A DNA stretch of 51,171 nucleotides from Propionibacterium cyclohexanicum (GCF_900111365.1 NZ_FOGZ01000021.1:1-51171); one strand, 5' to 3'. Shown: positions 8,233 to 17,201, counted from the first letter of the stretch. The notes: generated from the letters alone by a model not told the origin. A program made the numbers and translations.

Positions 8233-8982
8233 ATGCCCAACAGTGCTCCTCACTTCCCCGATGCAGCGCTGGAATGGCTCGTGGGCGACGACGGCAACAA
8301 CGAAGTGCTGACGTTGTCACCAGCTGCTGGCCTGCCACGCAAACTCGCTCGGCGGGGCCATCATGTCTGGTGCATCGACAAAGACCCCGCCAGGCTCCAG
8401 CAGATGGGCGCGGCGCCGGGGCTCGCGACTGTGGCTGCGCGGGCCGAGGCCCTGCCCTTCGCGCCATGCCAGTTCGACCTCGTGCTGGCCCATCAGATCA
8501 TTCACGAGCTGGCCCCAGGCATCGCCTTCGGCGAACTCGCCCGAGTGCTTCGGCCCAATGGGTGGGTCGGTGTCTCGTACCTCACCCGCGATGATTCAGT
8601 CCCGTGGGTGCGTCGGCTGATGGCGCTCATGCGCAGCATCGATCCCGAGGCGATGAGCGCGGACCTGGGGACCGGTGTCACCAAGCAGCTCGTCGCGAGC
8701 AAGTACTTTCCCCACCACGAGCAGCGCGACTTCCGGATCTGGATACCGGTCACAAGGGAACGGCTGGTGACGATGACCTCCCGCCACAGGGCGCTCGCGA
8801 GTCTCCCGGATCGCGAGCGCGAGCAGGTGCTGAGGGCGGTCGGTGCCATCTACGACGGCGCTGCGGCAGGCTCGGAGCTTCGGCTGCCCTATCAGCTGTC
8901 CTGCTGGCGTGCCTATGTCGACCACAGCGAGATGACCACACCCATCGTCATCGGCGACGACGCCTTGGTCATTCCGCTGTGA
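8233..8982 (+). CDS. SAM-dependent methyltransferase (UbiE/Methyltransf_11 type), substrate unknown
   Basis: 249 aa class I methyltransferase fold. VLTLSPAAGLPRKLARRGH replaces the usual glycine-rich motif I. VWCIDKDP gives the acidic end of strand beta-2, AEALPFAPCQFDLVLAHQ the post-II region, and ARVLRPNGWVGVSYL motif III. Motif I has PAAG where DxGCGTG is usual, so SAM binding may be altered, although the remaining motifs are well kept. I preferred ATG 8233 over the longer frame from 8104, because the upstream part overlaps the divergent gene and the -10 element points to this start. Substrate cannot be told. Confidence 0.75.
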   Translation: MPNSAPHFPDAALEWLVGDDGNNEVLTLSPAAGLPRKLARRGHHVWCIDKDPARLQQMGAAPGLATVAARAEALPFAPCQFDLVLAHQIIHELAPGIAFGELARVLRPNGWVGVSYLTRDDSVPWVRRLMALMRSIDPEAMSADLGTGVTKQLVASKYFPHHEQRDFRIWIPVTRERLVTMTSRHRALASLPDREREQVLRAVGAIYDGAAAGSELRLPYQLSCWRAYVDHSEMTTPIVIGDDALVIPL

Positions 8983-9080
8983 ACCAGCTGGCTCACATAC
9001 ACCGGCCGCACCTGCGCCCGTCAAAACGATTAGGCTCGACACAGCGAAAAGCCCTTACCGGCACCAATGGAGGAAAGATC

Positions 9081-9542
9081 ATGGCAGAGCGCCCCCACCC
9101 CAGCGAGTACCTCGCGAACATCAAGGCCTCCGCGCCTCAGATCGTCTCCGACATCAAGGAGCTGGCGAGCGCCGAGATCGTCCCGTCCGCCAAGCACGCC
9201 GGAATCGGCGGTGGCCTGTTCAGCGCCGCCGGTGTCTTCGCGTTGTTCGCGCTCAACTGCGTGCTGTGGGCTGCGGTCTTCGGGGTGTCGAATTTCTATC
9301 ACTATGTCGCCGGCCGCGACTGGTTCACCTCCCTGGCGCTGGCCTTCATCACTCTCGCGGTGTTGCTGCTCATCCTCGCAGCGCTCGTCGCGATCATCGG
9401 CTATCGCCAGCTGAAGCAGGTCAAGGCCCCCAGCGCGACCATTGCGGAGGCCAAGGCCAGCATCTCAGCGCTGAGTTCGTCGCTGTCGGCCGGCGCCCGC
9501 GATGCCAAGGAGGACATCACGCCCTCGGTGACGAGCCGCTGA
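9081..9542 (+). CDS. Small membrane protein, phage-holin-like (Holin-X/DUF1469 type)
   Basis: 153 aa. A soluble N-terminal helix (QIVSDIKELASAEIVPSAKH) is followed by two TM segments (GGLFSAAGVFALFALNCVLWAAV and SLALAFITLAVLLLILAALVAIIGY), then an Ala/Ser-rich helical tail that starts with QLKQVKAPS. This matches the widespread actinobacterial family called holin superfamily III; members are chromosomal, usually not phage-borne, and of unknown role. GGAGGAAAG lies just upstream of the ATG. The gene ends 21 bases before a strong hairpin. Confidence 0.75.
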   Translation: MAERPHPSEYLANIKASAPQIVSDIKELASAEIVPSAKHAGIGGGLFSAAGVFALFALNCVLWAAVFGVSNFYHYVAGRDWFTSLALAFITLAVLLLILAALVAIIGYRQLKQVKAPSATIAEAKASISALSSSLSAGARDAKEDITPSVTSR

Positions 9543-9563
9543 TCCACCTGCTGGTCCGGACAC

Positions 9564-9603
9564 GGATGAGGGGGACGCGCATTCGAGCGCGTCCCCCTCA
9601 TCC
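9564..9603. terminator. Bidirectional hairpin terminator, 17-bp perfect stem
   Basis: GGATGAGGGGGACGCGC at 9564-9580, loop ATTCGA, and the exact complement at 9587-9603. It lies between the convergent holin-like gene and ptsH. There is no long T tract, as is common in high-GC actinobacteria. Confidence 0.85.
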
Positions 9604-9621
9604 ATCTCTGCGGAGTCGGGT

Positions 9622-9888
9622 TCACTCCTTGTCGAGGTCCTTCTCGATGAGATCCGCAATCGCGTCCACTGCCTCGGCATTGTCGGACTCGATCGTGACC
9701 ACTGCGCCCTTGCCGGCGCCCAGCGTCATGATCATGAGCGGCGAGGCCGCGTCGACCGGCTCGTCATCGCTGTCAGGGATCGACAACAGGATCTCGTCGT
9801 CGTAGTCGCCGGCCTTTTCGGCGATCAGCGCGGCGGGACGTGCGTGCAGGCCGACCGACGACCCGACAACTGCTTGCTTGCTTGCCAT
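9622..9888 (-). CDS. ptsH: Phosphocarrier protein HPr
   Basis: 88 aa cytoplasmic phosphocarrier that takes a phosphoryl group from enzyme I and passes it to sugar-specific EIIA proteins. The active-site histidine is His15 in GLHARPA, with Arg17 beside it. The regulatory-serine region is present as AASPLMIMTLGAG, although the serine sits at residue 49, not 46. AAGGAGA lies 7 bases upstream of the ATG. It is divergent from ptsI, with 182 bases between the starts; most bacteria have ptsH and ptsI in one operon, but divergence or separation is common in actinobacteria. Confidence 0.95.
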   Translation of the reverse strand: MASKQAVVGSSVGLHARPAALIAEKAGDYDDEILLSIPDSDDEPVDAASPLMIMTLGAGKGAVVTIESDNAEAVDAIADLIEKDLDKE

Positions 9889-10070
9889 GGGTTTCTCCTT
9901 CTCGGTGCTGTGAGCTCATTCTGCCGCACCGGGGCCATCATCACACGTGCCGGGCCCCTTGTGCGCCATGGGGCGTTCTCTTGGAGGAAAGCAGAGCCAC
10001 CGATAGCAGCTCCTACCAGCTGCGTGAGAGACTGGCCGGGCACGCAAGCGGTTCTGGAAGGACTTCACAT

Positions 10071-11756
10071 ATGGCTGTCGCTGACTCATTCATCATCTCT
10101 GGCGCCGGGGTGGTTGCCGGAGCCGCCTATGCCCCGGTTCTGCGGGTGCAGCCCCGCCCCCAGCTGCCCTCGGGAGGTTCGGTCACCGACGACGAGAAGG
10201 AGGGCGAGATCAAGAACTTCACCGACGCAGTCGCGACGGTGCAGGACATCCTCCTCAACAAGGCCGAGAAGTCAAAGGGCCATGCCAAGGAGGTGCTCAC
10301 CGCGACCGCCCAGCTCACCGCCGATCGCGGGCTCACCCGCGCAGTGAAGAAGCTCATCCAGCATGGCGACGCCGCCGACTGGGCGATCGTCCAGGCCACC
10401 GACAACCTCGTGACCCAGTTCGAGCGCCTGGGCGGCCTGTATGCCGAGCGAACCACCGATCTGAGGGACATTCGCGACCGCCTCATCGCGGAGCTCCACG
10501 GCGAGCCGGCTCCCGGGGTACCCGAGCCCACCGAGCCCATCGTGCTGCTCGCCGAGGACCTGGCCCCCGCCGACACCGCCGGCCTGGACCCCGAGCTGAC
10601 TGTGGCGCTGGTCACCGAACTGGGTGGCAAGACGAGCCACACCGCCATCATCGCCCGTCAGCTGGGCATTCCCTGTATCGTCAGCGTGGGCAAGGCCCTG
10701 CGCCAGATCAAGAACGGCACTCCTGTGCTCGTGGACGGCGCCGCTGGCACCATCCAGGCGAACCCCGACCCCGGCAAGGCGAAGGCAGCTGTCGCCAATT
10801 CACGCGAGTACCTCAACCGGGTGCGCCAGTGGCGTGGCCCCGGCCGCACCGCCGATGGCTATTCCGAGCAGTTACTGGCCAATGTCGGCAATGGCTCGGC
10901 CGCCGAGGCCGCCGCGAAGGGCGAGTCGGAAGGCATCGGGCTGTTCCGCACCGAGCTGTGCTTCCTCAACGCCCCCGAAGAGCCCACCGTCGCCGAGCAG
11001 GCCGAGATCTATCGCTCGGTGCTCGCCCCCTATGCCGGCCGTGGCGGACATACGCATGTCGTGATCCGGACCCTCGACGCCGGTTCCGACAAGCCGCTGG
11101 CCTTCGCCAACTTCGAGGCCGAGGAGAACCCCGCCCTGGGCGTGCGGGGCCTGCGCCTCGCGAAGGACAACCCGAATCTGCTAAGCCACCAGCTGGACGC
11201 CATCGCCGAGGCCAAGAACGGGCTCGATGTGGACGTGTGGGTGATGGCCCCCATGGTGGCCACAGTTTCCGAGGCCCGGTCCTTCGCGGCCGAGTGCCGC
11301 AAGCGCGATCTGTGGCCGGGTGTCATGGTGGAGGTGCCCGCCGTAGCCCTCAAGGCAGACCAGGTGCTCTCTGAGGTGGAGTTCTTCAGCATCGGCACCA
11401 ACGACCTGACCCAATATGCGATGGCCTCCGACCGGCTCTCGCCCCATCTGACCGAGCTCAACGATCCCTGGCAGCCGGCCGTGCTCAGCCTCATCCAGAT
11501 GGCGGCCCAGGCAGGGTTGAAGGCCAACAAGCCAGTGGGGGTCTGCGGTGAGGCCGCCGCGGATCCGGTACTGGCGTGCGTACTCACCGGACTCGGTATC
11601 ACGTCCTTGTCGATGGCCGCTCCCGCCTTGCCGGCAGTGGGTCTGCAGCTCGGTGAGGTGACGATCGCGCAGTGCCGCCAGGCTGCCGCGGCAGCAGTGA
11701 GTGCCCCCGACGCGGTAACCGCCCGGACCAAGGCCGCCACGATCCTGGGCGCGTGA
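10071..11756 (+). CDS. ptsI: Phosphoenolpyruvate-protein phosphotransferase (PTS enzyme I)
   Basis: 561 aa cytoplasmic enzyme that uses PEP to phosphorylate HPr. The phosphorylated histidine is His190 in ELGGKTSHTAIIARQLGIP. The PEP-binding barrel shows GIGLFRTE, RTLDAGSDKP, NPALGVRG, FFSIGTNDLTQY and catalytic Cys492 in PVGVCGEAA. Length and motifs are complete. The start was set at ATG 10071, with GGAAGGA about 9 bases upstream; the frame is open further upstream but overlaps ptsH. A hairpin terminator follows directly. Confidence 0.95.
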   Translation: MAVADSFIISGAGVVAGAAYAPVLRVQPRPQLPSGGSVTDDEKEGEIKNFTDAVATVQDILLNKAEKSKGHAKEVLTATAQLTADRGLTRAVKKLIQHGDAADWAIVQATDNLVTQFERLGGLYAERTTDLRDIRDRLIAELHGEPAPGVPEPTEPIVLLAEDLAPADTAGLDPELTVALVTELGGKTSHTAIIARQLGIPCIVSVGKALRQIKNGTPVLVDGAAGTIQANPDPGKAKAAVANSREYLNRVRQWRGPGRTADGYSEQLLANVGNGSAAEAAAKGESEGIGLFRTELCFLNAPEEPTVAEQAEIYRSVLAPYAGRGGHTHVVIRTLDAGSDKPLAFANFEAEENPALGVRGLRLAKDNPNLLSHQLDAIAEAKNGLDVDVWVMAPMVATVSEARSFAAECRKRDLWPGVMVEVPAVALKADQVLSEVEFFSIGTNDLTQYAMASDRLSPHLTELNDPWQPAVLSLIQMAAQAGLKANKPVGVCGEAAADPVLACVLTGLGITSLSMAAPALPAVGLQLGEVTIAQCRQAAAAAVSAPDAVTARTKAATILGA

Positions 11757-11762
11757 ACCACC

Positions 11763-11789
11763 GCTGACCCCGCATCCGGCGGGGTCAGC
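11763..11789. terminator. Hairpin terminator between ptsI and the S4 protein
   Basis: Stem GCTGACCCCGC / GCGGGGTCAGC (11 bp) with loop ATCCG. It includes the stop codon of the convergent S4 gene at 11785-11787, so it can serve both genes. Confidence 0.8.
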
Positions 11790-12138
11790 GTCCGCGCAGC
11801 CGATCCGTCTCGCGGCGCTGCTTCTTCGTGGGGCGCCCGGTGCCCGGAGCGCGCCTGGCTACGGGCATCGACAACCACGCTGGGCGCTGCGGCGACAGAT
11901 CTCGATAGGCCGTGACGGCGACCTTGGCTCCCACGCGCTTGTCGAGGAGCTGGAGTACTTCGAAACTGCGGTCCCAGCCGGGCTGCCGAAGGGTCACCAC
12001 GTCACCCACCTTGACCTGCTGTGACGGCTTCGCGGGCTCGTCATTGTGGCGCACATGACCACCCTTGACGGCTTGGGTCGCCATGCTTCGGGTCTTGAAG
12101 ATCCGCACCGACCAGAGCCAGACGTCGATTCGTGTCAC
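11785..12138 (-). CDS. S4-domain RNA-binding protein (Hsp15/HslR type)
   Basis: 117 aa. The S4 RNA-binding domain occupies residues 1-75 (TRIDVWLWSVRIFKTRSMATQ, then GGHVRHN and VKVGDVVTLRQPG), and a basic tail (GRPTKKQRRETDRLRGR) follows. The Hsp15 family binds free 50S subunits that carry nascent chains and helps ribosome recycling. The GTG at 12138 is preferred because the family starts at this point; the longer frame to 12225 would add residues with no similarity. Confidence 0.85.
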   Translation of the reverse strand: MTRIDVWLWSVRIFKTRSMATQAVKGGHVRHNDEPAKPSQQVKVGDVVTLRQPGWDRSFEVLQLLDKRVGAKVAVTAYRDLSPQRPAWLSMPVARRAPGTGRPTKKQRRETDRLRGR

Positions 12139-12231
12139 CAGTTCACTGTCCTCGCGCGCTCCGCATGCGTCAACCGTCGGCAGACGATCTCGGTGCCGCC
12201 GCTGCATGCAGCACCCCCCATCCACCGGGGC

Positions 12232-12891
12232 TCAGGCCGGTGATTGGTCCTGGCGCTCGGGCGATCGAAAGCGAGGTGGCACGTCGACCACGCGGTCCTC
12301 GTCCCAGGGGCTCTCCCAGCCGCCCAGACGCAGCAGGGTCTGTGTGAGGAACGCCGTGAAGCCCCAGATGAACAGTTCGTCGAGCTGCCATGCCGGACCC
12401 AGCGTGCGTCCCGGATGGCGGGCCCTGACCCGGTTGCGCGGATCCGCGAGAGCGCTCACCGGCCAGATGCGCACGCTGGCCACTTCCCGAGGATCGACGG
12501 GCTCCAGCTCACGGTCCGGGTGCCACCAGCCCACGACCGGGATCACGTCGAACTGGCTGACTGCCAGCGTGGACATCGGAAGAGTCGCGATGAGATGTAC
12601 CGCGCGGGGATCGAGCCCCACTTCCTCTCGTGCCTCCCGGGTCGCCGTCGAAAGCGCGTCGGGATCGCCGGGCTCCGCGCGTCCACCCGGGAAGGAGACC
12701 TGGCCCCCGTGGTGACGCAGCGTGCGCGCCCGCTCGGTGAAGACCACCGTCGGGTCCTGCGCGTCGGACAGCAGCACGAGCACCGCCGACCGGGAGCCGC
12801 CGAAGGTCGGGGACCGGTTCGCAAGCCCTCCGCGCACCGCCGGGTCGCTCAGTGCGGACGCAAGCCGGGCCAGCGCCGGGGGCACGCTCAT
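12232..12891 (-). CDS. NUDIX hydrolase, CoA-pyrophosphatase type
   Basis: 219 aa. The NUDIX box GX5EX7REUXEEXGU is complete from GGRAEPGD to REAREEVGL. RTLRHHGGQVSFPGG just before it is the NuPHA-like signature of CoA pyrophosphatases (NudL/YeaB type), so cleavage of CoA or a related dinucleotide is likely but not certain. It is the last gene of the run that begins at whiB; its ATG overlaps the nth stop by 4 bases. Confidence 0.85.
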   Translation of the reverse strand: MSVPPALARLASALSDPAVRGGLANRSPTFGGSRSAVLVLLSDAQDPTVVFTERARTLRHHGGQVSFPGGRAEPGDPDALSTATREAREEVGLDPRAVHLIATLPMSTLAVSQFDVIPVVGWWHPDRELEPVDPREVASVRIWPVSALADPRNRVRARHPGRTLGPAWQLDELFIWGFTAFLTQTLLRLGGWESPWDEDRVVDVPPRFRSPERQDQSPA

Positions 12892-13562
12892 GAGCCCTTC
12901 ACCAAGCCGGCGGCCATCTCGGGGTCGGTCGGCCCCAGGCCGAAACTGGGGCACAGTCCGGCCACCGGACAGGCGCCGCAGGCCGGCCGTTTGGCATGGC
13001 AGCGCCGCCGTCCGTGGAAGATGAGGGTGTCCGACAGGGATGTCCACACCGACGGGTCGAACAGCTCCGAGAGCTGCTCCTCCGCCGTTCGCGGTGTCGT
13101 GGAGTCGGTGAGACCCAACCTCTTGCCCACCCGGATGACATGGGTGTCGGTGGTGATCGCTGGCAGGCCGAAGGCGTGCCCGCGCACCACATGAGCGGTC
13201 TTGCGTCCGACACCGGGAAGGCTCGTGAGAGCGTCGAGTTCCCGGGGTACCTGCGAGCCGAAACGTTCCACCAGGGCTTCGCCGATGCCGATGATGGCCA
13301 CCGCCTTGTTGTGGAAGAAGCCGGTGGGCCGGATGATCCGCTCCACGTCGGCGAGTGGTGCGCCGGCCAATGCGGCCGGGTCCGGATAGTGGGCGAACAA
13401 CTGCGGGGTGACCTTGTTGACGCCCTTGTCGGTGGTTTGCGCCGAGAGCACGGTGGCCACCAGCAGCTCGAAGGGGCTGGCGAAGTCCAGCTCGCACCGG
13501 GCATCCGGATAGCACGCGCGCAGCAACTCGTAGATCTGACGCGCCTGCTTCGGGTCGCTCAC
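12888..13562 (-). CDS. nth: Endonuclease III (DNA glycosylase/AP lyase)
   Basis: 224 aa base-excision-repair enzyme acting on oxidised pyrimidines. The helix-hairpin-helix LTSLPGVGRKTAHVV is followed by the catalytic Asp in TDTHVIRV. The catalytic Lys is probably in LSAQTTDKGVNKV. A [4Fe-4S] cluster motif (C-X6-C-X2-C-X5-C) starts at CHAKRPAC near the C-terminus. The start is GTG 13562, overlapping the RidA-like stop as GTGA; the longer frame to 13592 is a read-through of the neighbour. Confidence 0.95.
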   Translation of the reverse strand: MSDPKQARQIYELLRACYPDARCELDFASPFELLVATVLSAQTTDKGVNKVTPQLFAHYPDPAALAGAPLADVERIIRPTGFFHNKAVAIIGIGEALVERFGSQVPRELDALTSLPGVGRKTAHVVRGHAFGLPAITTDTHVIRVGKRLGLTDSTTPRTAEEQLSELFDPSVWTSLSDTLIFHGRRRCHAKRPACGACPVAGLCPSFGLGPTDPEMAAGLVKGS

Positions 13563-14014
13563 AGCTGGGCGATGAGTTCGACCTCGACGCATGCGTTCTT
13601 GGGCAGCAGGGCCACCCCGACCGCACTGCGGACATGCCTGCCCGCATCGCCGAAGACCTCGGTAAGCAGATCCGATGCGCCATTGGCCACTGCGGCCTGC
13701 TCGGTGAATCCGTCTGCGCTGGCGACAAAGACCGCGACGCGGACGATGCCCTTGATGGCGTCCACCCCGCCGGCCACCTGCGCAGCAGCAGCAAGGGCAT
13801 TCGCGCAGGCCGTCCGGGCGGCCCGGGCGGCTGACTCAAGGCTCACCGGGCCACCCACCAGGCCGGTGACGAGCTTCTCGCCGTTCAGGGGCAGCTGCCC
13901 GGAGACGAATACCAGGTCACCAACCCGCCGGGCGGGAAGATAGGAGCCGACCGGGCGGGCCACATCGGGAAGGACGATGTTCAGTTCGGCCATGCGCTCG
14001 CTGGGGATGCTCAT
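13559..14014 (-). CDS. RidA/YjgF-family protein
   Basis: 151 aa. The family blocks GDLVFVSGQLPL and VRSAVGVALLPKNACVEVELIA are present at the usual places. RidA proteins hydrolyse reactive enamine/imine intermediates of amino-acid metabolism, but this branch (the longer YjgF/LigK-like form with LVTGLVGG) has members without a known reaction. The Arg that binds the carboxylate in active RidA would fall at VRSAV. The ATG overlaps the DUF4177-like stop. A second in-frame ATG at 13993 is also possible. Confidence 0.85.
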   Translation of the reverse strand: MSIPSERMAELNIVLPDVARPVGSYLPARRVGDLVFVSGQLPLNGEKLVTGLVGGPVSLESAARAARTACANALAAAAQVAGGVDAIKGIVRVAVFVASADGFTEQAAVANGASDLLTEVFGDAGRHVRSAVGVALLPKNACVEVELIAQL

Positions 14015-14214
14015 GCGGCGACCGGACGCTTGAAATAGCCGACCACGGTGTTCGCATCCGTGCCGGGAACGACCTGGACGAGTTCCCAGCCGTCGGCTCC
14101 GAAGTTGTTGAGGATCTGCTGGCTCACATGGCTGAGGATCGGTGCAGTGAAGTACTCCCACCTGCGCACCGCATCCGTCCGTTGCGCACCAGCCACCGGA
14201 TTGTCACTGCTCAT
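14011..14214 (-). CDS. Small DUF4177-like protein
   Basis: 67 aa. The compact pattern RRWEYFTAPI, NNFGADGWELVQVVPG and GYFKRP is that of the DUF4177 family, small cytoplasmic proteins of unknown function often found beside whiB and nth in actinobacteria. The ATG at 14214 overlaps the stop of the whiB gene by 4 bases, which rules out the much longer frame to 14400. Confidence 0.8.
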   Translation of the reverse strand: MSSDNPVAGAQRTDAVRRWEYFTAPILSHVSQQILNNFGADGWELVQVVPGTDANTVVGYFKRPVAA

Positions 14215-14573
14215 GAGCGTCCCCCATTGTTGCGTTTGTCGACGGGGTCCAGCTTGCGCGTGAACAACTGCTCTGGCAACCGGCCATCGCCGGAACCGGC
14301 CGAGGCGGCGCCGAGCACCGCCGCCCAGGACTTGACCTCGGGACGCTGGCGCAGCAGCTGGCGGCGCTCCCGCTCCGTCATACCACCCCACACGCCCCAC
14401 TCGATGCCGTTGTCAAGGGCCTCGGCGAGGCACTGGGGACGCACCGGGCAGCCCATGCACACGGCCTTGGCGCGCTTCTGGTCCTTGCCTTCGGGAAAGA
14501 GGGCATCGTTCATTCCACGACACTTGGCCCGCAGAGGCCAATCCTCCAGCGGCCACTCGGCAGCATCAGCCAC
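14211..14573 (-). CDS. WhiB-family iron-sulfur transcription regulator
   Basis: 120 aa. Four cysteines in WhiB order: the first in RAKCRGMNDALF, then CMGCPVRPQC (C-X2-C-X5-C), followed by the GVWGG turn and a basic C-terminal segment (TERERRQLLRQRPEVK). WhiB-like proteins bind a [4Fe-4S] cluster and regulate with the primary sigma factor. The GTG at 14573 is preferred because GGGAGG lies 8-9 bases upstream; the frame could also start at 14606. It is the first gene of the overlapping run that ends with the NUDIX gene. The length suggests WhiB1/WhiB2-like groups, but the exact group cannot be fixed. Confidence 0.92.
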   Translation of the reverse strand: MADAAEWPLEDWPLRAKCRGMNDALFPEGKDQKRAKAVCMGCPVRPQCLAEALDNGIEWGVWGGMTERERRQLLRQRPEVKSWAAVLGAASAGSGDGRLPEQLFTRKLDPVDKRNNGGRS

Positions 14574-14757
14574 GACTCTTCCCTCCCATAGAGGACCTAG
14601 TGTCAAACTACACCGGCAGGTCTACTAGGAGAATTGCCACAAAGAGGCCAGCTCAAACCGCATGGCTGCACACCGGCCAGCTGCCTGTCGTCCGTGCCGC
14701 GAAACCGACCAAGGGTCTGGGGACGCGCGCCAGCACGGTCCTGACAGTCCTGGCAGT

Positions 14758-14763
14758 TAGTCT
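14758..14763 (+). promoter_or_regulatory. -10 element, leaderless PBP promoter
   Basis: TAGTCT, then seven bases, then ATG 14771. The absence of a Shine-Dalgarno sequence supports leaderless translation. Confidence 0.45.
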
Positions 14764-14770
14764 GGACGCC

Positions 14771-17197
14771 ATGAGTTCACGCGGGGGCGGTTCCAAGGTC
14801 TACTCGCTTGCGATGTTCATCGTCGTGAGTGTCGTATGCGGGCTGTTCGTCGCCGGCATGGGTATTCCCTTCGCAGCTCTCACCACCGGCACGCTGAAGA
14901 CAGCCTCGGACAATCTGCAGAACATCCCCACCGACCTCACCGTGCCCCAGCAGCCCCAAGCGTCCAAGATCCTGCTGTCCGACGGTTCGGTGCTGGCCAC
15001 CTTCTTCGACCAGAACCGCCAGTACGTGGACCTCGACCAGATCTCCCCCCTCATGCAGAAGGCTCAGCTGGCCATCGAGGATCATCGCTTCTTCATCAAT
15101 GGCGCCATCGACTTCCAGGGCATTCTGCGCGCCGCTCTCGGCAATGTCGCCACCGGCGGAGTGAGCGCCGGAGGGTCCACGCTGACCCAGCAGTACATCA
15201 AGCAGGTGCGCATCCAGATCGCCGAGGACAACAACGACAAGGAGGCGATCGCCGAGGCCCAGTCCCAGACGATCGGGCGCAAGATCCTCGAGATGCGCTA
15301 CGCGGTGGCCCTCGAGAAGACCCTCACCGCGAAGCTCGGCAGCACACAGGCCGCCAAGAATGCCATTCTCGAGCGCTATCTGAACATCGCCTACTACGGC
15401 GACGGCGCCTACGGCGTCCAGGCAGCCGCCCGCCACTACTTCAGCGTGGACGCGAAGGATCTCAACCTTGCCCAGTCCGCCATGCTTGCCGGACTCGTGC
15501 AGAGCCCCAGCGAGACCGACCCGGTCAACCACCCGGATGCCGCGGTGGCCCGCCGCAATGTGGTGCTCGACACCATGCTCAAGTGGGACAACGAGGGCGT
15601 CTGGTTCCATGGCGCCCCTCAGCTGACCCAACAGGAGGTCGACGCCGCCAAGGCCACCGGCTTCGACGCGTCGAAGGTATCCACCAATAATCCCGGCTGT
15701 ACCGCGTCGAAGTATCCCTTCATCTGCCAGTACGCCGAGAACGTCCTGCTCAGCGATCAGATGAGCTCGCTGGGAAGCGACCAGGACGCTCGCAAACGGG
15801 CCCTCAACCGTGGCGGCCTGATCATCCGTACCGACATCGACCCGCTCACCCAGGACGCGGCCCAGAACGCGATCGCCAGCATCATCGCCCCCACGGACCC
15901 CGTCGTGAGCGTTGCCGTGATGACCGACCCGAAGACCGGGCTGATCAAGGCCATGGCGCAGAGCAAGCCGGTGATGGGCTCCAATGCTGCAGCCGGCGAG
16001 ACCTATTACAACTATGCGGTGGGCACCGATATGGGCGGCGCTGCCGGTTTCCAGGCCGGATCGACATTCAAGGCCTTCGTTGCTGCTGCGGCCATTGACC
16101 AGGGCTTCATCCCCGACCGGACCATCTACAACGCCGCAGCCACGAGGAACTGGGACGGCCAAGTCTTCAAGGACTGCACCGGCTCCTTCCAGCTGGACAC
16201 GAATGGCCAGGGCTGGACTGTCTCCAACAGCTGGAAGTATGGGCAGATGAACATGCTCGTGGCGATGGCCCAGTCGGTCAACAACTACTGGGTGCAGCTC
16301 GAGCAGGACGTGGGCATCTGCTCGGCGATCAAGATGGCCGAGGCGGCTGGTATGAGACTGGGCTCAGGAGGCTCGCTCGAGGACTATCAGCGCATCCCCT
16401 CATTCACACTCGGCGCCCTCGATGTCACGCCCCTGTCGATGGCCGAGGCCTACGCCACCTTCGCCAACCGCGGCGTACGCTGCGATCCCATCATCCTTGC
16501 CTCGGTGACCAATCCCGATGGCACCACGCTCGCCGTGCCGCAGGCCAACTGCCAGCAGGTCATCGATCCGGTGACTGCCGACGGCGTGAACTACACCCTC
16601 CAGCAGGTGCTGAAACCCGGTGGCACCGGCTATGCGAGCCGGGTACAGGGCAGTTACGACCAGGCAGGCAAGACCGGCACCGCAGGCAGCACGGAGACCG
16701 AATCGGCCGTCTGGTTCAATGCCTACACCCCAGATCTCGAGGGCGTCGCAATGATCTCGGTCGACACCGGCAACAACTACTGGAACGGACGGCCCCAGAC
16801 ATTGACCGGGCTGACGGTGGCCAGCGGAAGAACTCTGCACGGCAACTCGACCACCGAGTCCGGCGGCATATGGAACTCGATGATGTCGGCGGAACTGCCC
16901 CGAATTCCCAACTCGGGCAATTCCAGGTTCACTGCCTATGCACCGAAGAATTCCACGATGCCGAGCAACTACTCCGGGCTGCGCACGTCACCGGGTTCCG
17001 GCTCCGCCCCATCCTCGGGTAACACCGTGGCCCCGGCGAGCTCCTCGACGGCGAGCGCTCGGGCGGCAGTCCGGCCGGACGATCGGGCGACAGCCGGCAC
17101 AGCGGTCGCTGCCATCGATGCTCAGCCGGCAACGACTCCCAGCGCCGGCTCGGCGTCGACTTCCCGGCCCGGGCGCGACGCGGCGATCGGAGGCTGA
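14771..17197 (+). CDS. Bifunctional class A penicillin-binding protein
   Basis: 808 aa cell-wall synthase. TM anchor at residues 10-35 (YSLAMFIVVSVVCGLFVAGM). The GT51 glycosyltransferase domain has catalytic Glu103 in IEDHRFF and GGSTLTQQYIKQ. The transpeptidase domain has Ser431-X-X-Lys434 (AGSTFKAF), Ser502-X-Asn504 (QSVNN) and Lys634-Thr-Gly (AGKTGTAG). The tail after about residue 715 is a low-complexity Ser/Ala/Pro segment, outside the membrane. The start at 14771 was chosen from the -10 element 7 bases upstream and the fit of the TM anchor; the frame is open back to 14600. The spacing to whiB, which is divergent, is about 200 bases. Confidence 0.93.
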   Translation: MSSRGGGSKVYSLAMFIVVSVVCGLFVAGMGIPFAALTTGTLKTASDNLQNIPTDLTVPQQPQASKILLSDGSVLATFFDQNRQYVDLDQISPLMQKAQLAIEDHRFFINGAIDFQGILRAALGNVATGGVSAGGSTLTQQYIKQVRIQIAEDNNDKEAIAEAQSQTIGRKILEMRYAVALEKTLTAKLGSTQAAKNAILERYLNIAYYGDGAYGVQAAARHYFSVDAKDLNLAQSAMLAGLVQSPSETDPVNHPDAAVARRNVVLDTMLKWDNEGVWFHGAPQLTQQEVDAAKATGFDASKVSTNNPGCTASKYPFICQYAENVLLSDQMSSLGSDQDARKRALNRGGLIIRTDIDPLTQDAAQNAIASIIAPTDPVVSVAVMTDPKTGLIKAMAQSKPVMGSNAAAGETYYNYAVGTDMGGAAGFQAGSTFKAFVAAAAIDQGFIPDRTIYNAAATRNWDGQVFKDCTGSFQLDTNGQGWTVSNSWKYGQMNMLVAMAQSVNNYWVQLEQDVGICSAIKMAEAAGMRLGSGGSLEDYQRIPSFTLGALDVTPLSMAEAYATFANRGVRCDPIILASVTNPDGTTLAVPQANCQQVIDPVTADGVNYTLQQVLKPGGTGYASRVQGSYDQAGKTGTAGSTETESAVWFNAYTPDLEGVAMISVDTGNNYWNGRPQTLTGLTVASGRTLHGNSTTESGGIWNSMMSAELPRIPNSGNSRFTAYAPKNSTMPSNYSGLRTSPGSGSAPSSGNTVAPASSSTASARAAVRPDDRATAGTAVAAIDAQPATTPSAGSASTSRPGRDAAIGG

Positions 17198-17201
17198 GCC
17201 C

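Noticed and set aside
12232-13839. Single 535-codon frame covering NUDIX and part of nth and RidA-like genes
   Set aside because: Only the last 219 codons have a NUDIX domain; the rest is the shadow of nth and the RidA-like gene in another frame.
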